DNA from: Daphnia carinata
Lineage: Eukaryota; Arthropoda; Branchiopoda; Diplostraca; Daphniidae
Length of the DNA stretch: 64,000 bases
Direction of reading: 5' to 3'
NCBI RefSeq assembly: GCF_022539665.2
Contig: NC_081332.1
Coordinates: 2,575,884 to 2,639,883, forward strand
Shown here: piece after piece, positions 62,151 to 64,000 of the stretch
Layout of the letters: each line of letters begins with the position of its first letter
Position numbering within the stretch: position 1 is the stretch's first letter
Notes under the pieces: generated by a model
Database searches by the model: none
The model's input: only the letters and a program-made list of their open reading frames with translations
What the model was told of the DNA's origin: nothing
Translations under genes and position numbers: made by a program

Positions 62151-64000
62151 CGACTTTAGCAATTACGCAGACAGTGAGTACCAAAGTCGCCTCAAGTCCA
62201 ACCACAAGCTTTTCTAGTGAATTTCGTAGTTGTGACGGACTGCGTTTTATCCATTTGGCTTATGTAGATGTGTCCAAGTTCCGGAACTCTGTATACGGGA
62301 ATCCATTACCAAGCCCACGCCTCATCTCCACCACTGTTATGGTGAACGACACTGTGCCCGATCCCAGCGTGACTCTACTAACGATGCAATGGGGACAGTT
62401 TCTCGATCACGACCTCACTCTTACTCCAACGTTCACAAAAAGTAAGTTTTCCAGTGGTCTTCTTCTGATCAGTTTGTGTATAATATTATTCCTGTTCCAT
62501 TCTTTGATGGCTTGATCACGGTTCCTGCTGAAATTAAATCAATCTCATCAAAAAGGTGATGGATCTGCTTACCAATGCTGCTCACGGGAACAGACGGGCG
62601 TTGACGTTGTTCCACCTCACCCTGAATGTTCTCCAATCGCCATTCCTAGAGGAGATAAGAAATATGATCCATCGGACACCAGTCAAGTCACTTGTATGAA
62701 CTTTATTCGCTCCATTTTCGGCAAAGATCTCTACGGAAACACACCAAGGCTGCGGCACCATGCAAGTTCATTTATTTCCCCATCTTGCTGTCGAATCCTG
62801 GCTTGGATTCCTAGTTCGAAGGTCTCTGCTGATAAAAATGTTCAAATTATTACTCCAGGTGAACAGTCTTACGCATTGGATCGACGGTTCAAACGTCTAC
62901 GGCAGTGACGAAGCCACAGCACAGAGATTGCGAGATCCTATTGGCAATGGTCGGATGAAGGTTTCATTCAATGGCGATCGCCAGATGCTACCAGTGAAAC
63001 CTGATTGTTGCAATGCTCCCATTCCTACGGGTGGAACCTGTACGGCCATATGCTTTGATGCAGGTTGGTCCGTTTTTACGACCATCTCCTTGAGTTGCAT
63101 TATAAGAACATTTTCAATTTATTTACCAGGTGATGAGAGAGTGAACGAGCAGCCCTTACTCAGTTTGATGCACACGATTTGGGTTCGCGAGCACAATCGC
63201 ATCGTGGATAACTTGCACATCGTAGCACCGTTCCAAACGCCCGATTTCTACTACCAACACGCTCGCCGCATCGTCATCGCCGAAATGCAGCACATCATCT
63301 ACAACGAGTACTTGCCCGTCATGATTGGTATTTTTCTAAATTTATAATTTCACTTACTTTCATGTTAACCACGTCATTTTTTCCCGATTAGGTCCGGAAA
63401 GGGCTGCCCAGGTCACGAGTGAGGAGTTCACGTATAACAAATATACCAATCCAGCCATTGCCACGGAATTTTCTACGGCCGCTTTCCGCATGGGTCACTC
63501 TCAGTTGAGGAGCTTCATCAGGTAGTGAAAACTGCATGTCAAGGAACAACCTCAGACTAAATCAATTGCACCACATTAGATTGTTTGAGAAGAATGGACA
63601 ACACAGCAAAGACAGCTACACACTGTCCGACTCGTTTGATGAGCCCTTCAGGATGCACCAACCAAATTTCATGGACAACGCACTACGAGGACTCCTACAA
63701 GTTCCTGCCATGGCGGTTGACAACTGTATGGCCGACGATATCACTAGTCAACTATTCAAGTTATTATTCCTATTACGTCTTACTAGCTATTGCACTTGAT
63801 TCAACGAAAGGCAACTCAAATCGTTTGAATTTTTACAGGCCAAAAGGGAAAACACTTGGACTTGACTTGATTTCATTAAACATTCAACGAGGAAGAGATC
63901 ACGGTTTACCTCCCTACGGCTTAATGGCCTACTATTTGCTTTCGAATTCCGGATTACAAACATACCCAAATCAGTTTGATGATTTGCTACATAGAATGCC
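61112..64000 (+). CDS. Animal haem peroxidase, secreted, copy B (3' end outside window)
   Basis: Exons are 61,112-61,195, 61,345-61,396, 61,510-61,873, 61,956-62,173, 62,268-62,441, 62,556-62,761, 62,859-63,063, 63,130-63,327, 63,392-63,521, 63,580-63,759 and 63,839 to beyond the window, giving about 657 residues so far. The order matches copy A: signal peptide [23 protein letters not shown] with distal His, WVREHNRIV with the active-site Arg, FRMGHSQ with proximal His, and [15 protein letters not shown]. The intron after exon 6 begins GCAAGT (GC-AG), where copy A has GTAAGT. Exons 1-4 are near-identical to copy A; later exons are clearly diverged (for example DVSKFRNSVYGNP versus [13 protein letters not shown]), so they are separate genes with similar chemistry. 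At least three further exons are expected past the edge. Confidence 0.92.

Overview
This is eukaryotic, arthropod nuclear DNA. Genes have many short introns (about 60-70 nt), canonical GT-AG splice sites and isolated TATA boxes. The gene set (a chemosensory protein of the OS-D family, cathepsin B, animal haem peroxidases resembling peroxinectin) points to a small compact crustacean or insect genome. A Daphnia-like cladoceran is my best guess, but that is inference. All multi-exon models below were joined by hand from splice signals, and every model closes in frame.

Layout. (1) 1-11,170: a giant imperfect palindrome with no recognisable transposase. Its outer arms carry arrays of about 130-bp exon-like repeat modules and its core carries several tRNA-like sequences. 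(2) 11,170-15,394: non-coding, with a diverged tandem duplication near 12.4-13.4 kb. (3) 15,395-16,743 (minus): cathepsin B. (4) 18,770-19,666 (plus): a chemosensory protein with a TATA promoter, tail to tail with a MAIP1-like mitochondrial gene (19,913-20,853, minus). (5) 21,956-26,538 and 33,868-37,509 (both minus): two tandem paralogues encoding large low-complexity proteins. They share many C-N-x-P-x-H-P repeats, two short LD-like helical motifs and an identical C-terminus ending in a CaaX box (CVIM). I do not recognise the family. Both genes are preceded by the same short conserved non-coding blocks. (6) 37.5-45.6 kb: a long non-coding stretch with a head-to-head pair of tRNA-derived SINE-like sequences at 44.2-44.65 kb. 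(7) 45,633-52,572 (minus): a RhoGAP of the SH3-WW-PH-RhoGAP (ARHGAP12/15/27) type, with a probable alternative first exon. (8) 54,752-56,272 (plus): SMG9, the nonsense-mediated-decay cofactor. (9) 56,540-60,210 (minus) and 61,112-end (plus): two peroxidase genes head to head. Their first four coding exons and shared promoter region form a near-perfect inverted repeat, while the remaining exons have diverged.

The most distinctive items are the 11-kb foldback element, the paired CNxPxHP/CaaX protein genes, and the partly homogenised peroxidase palindrome. The genes do not form one pathway; the window is an ordinary mixture of housekeeping genes (MAIP1, SMG9, cathepsin B, RhoGAP) and lineage-expanded genes (the paralogue pair, the peroxidases, the CSP).
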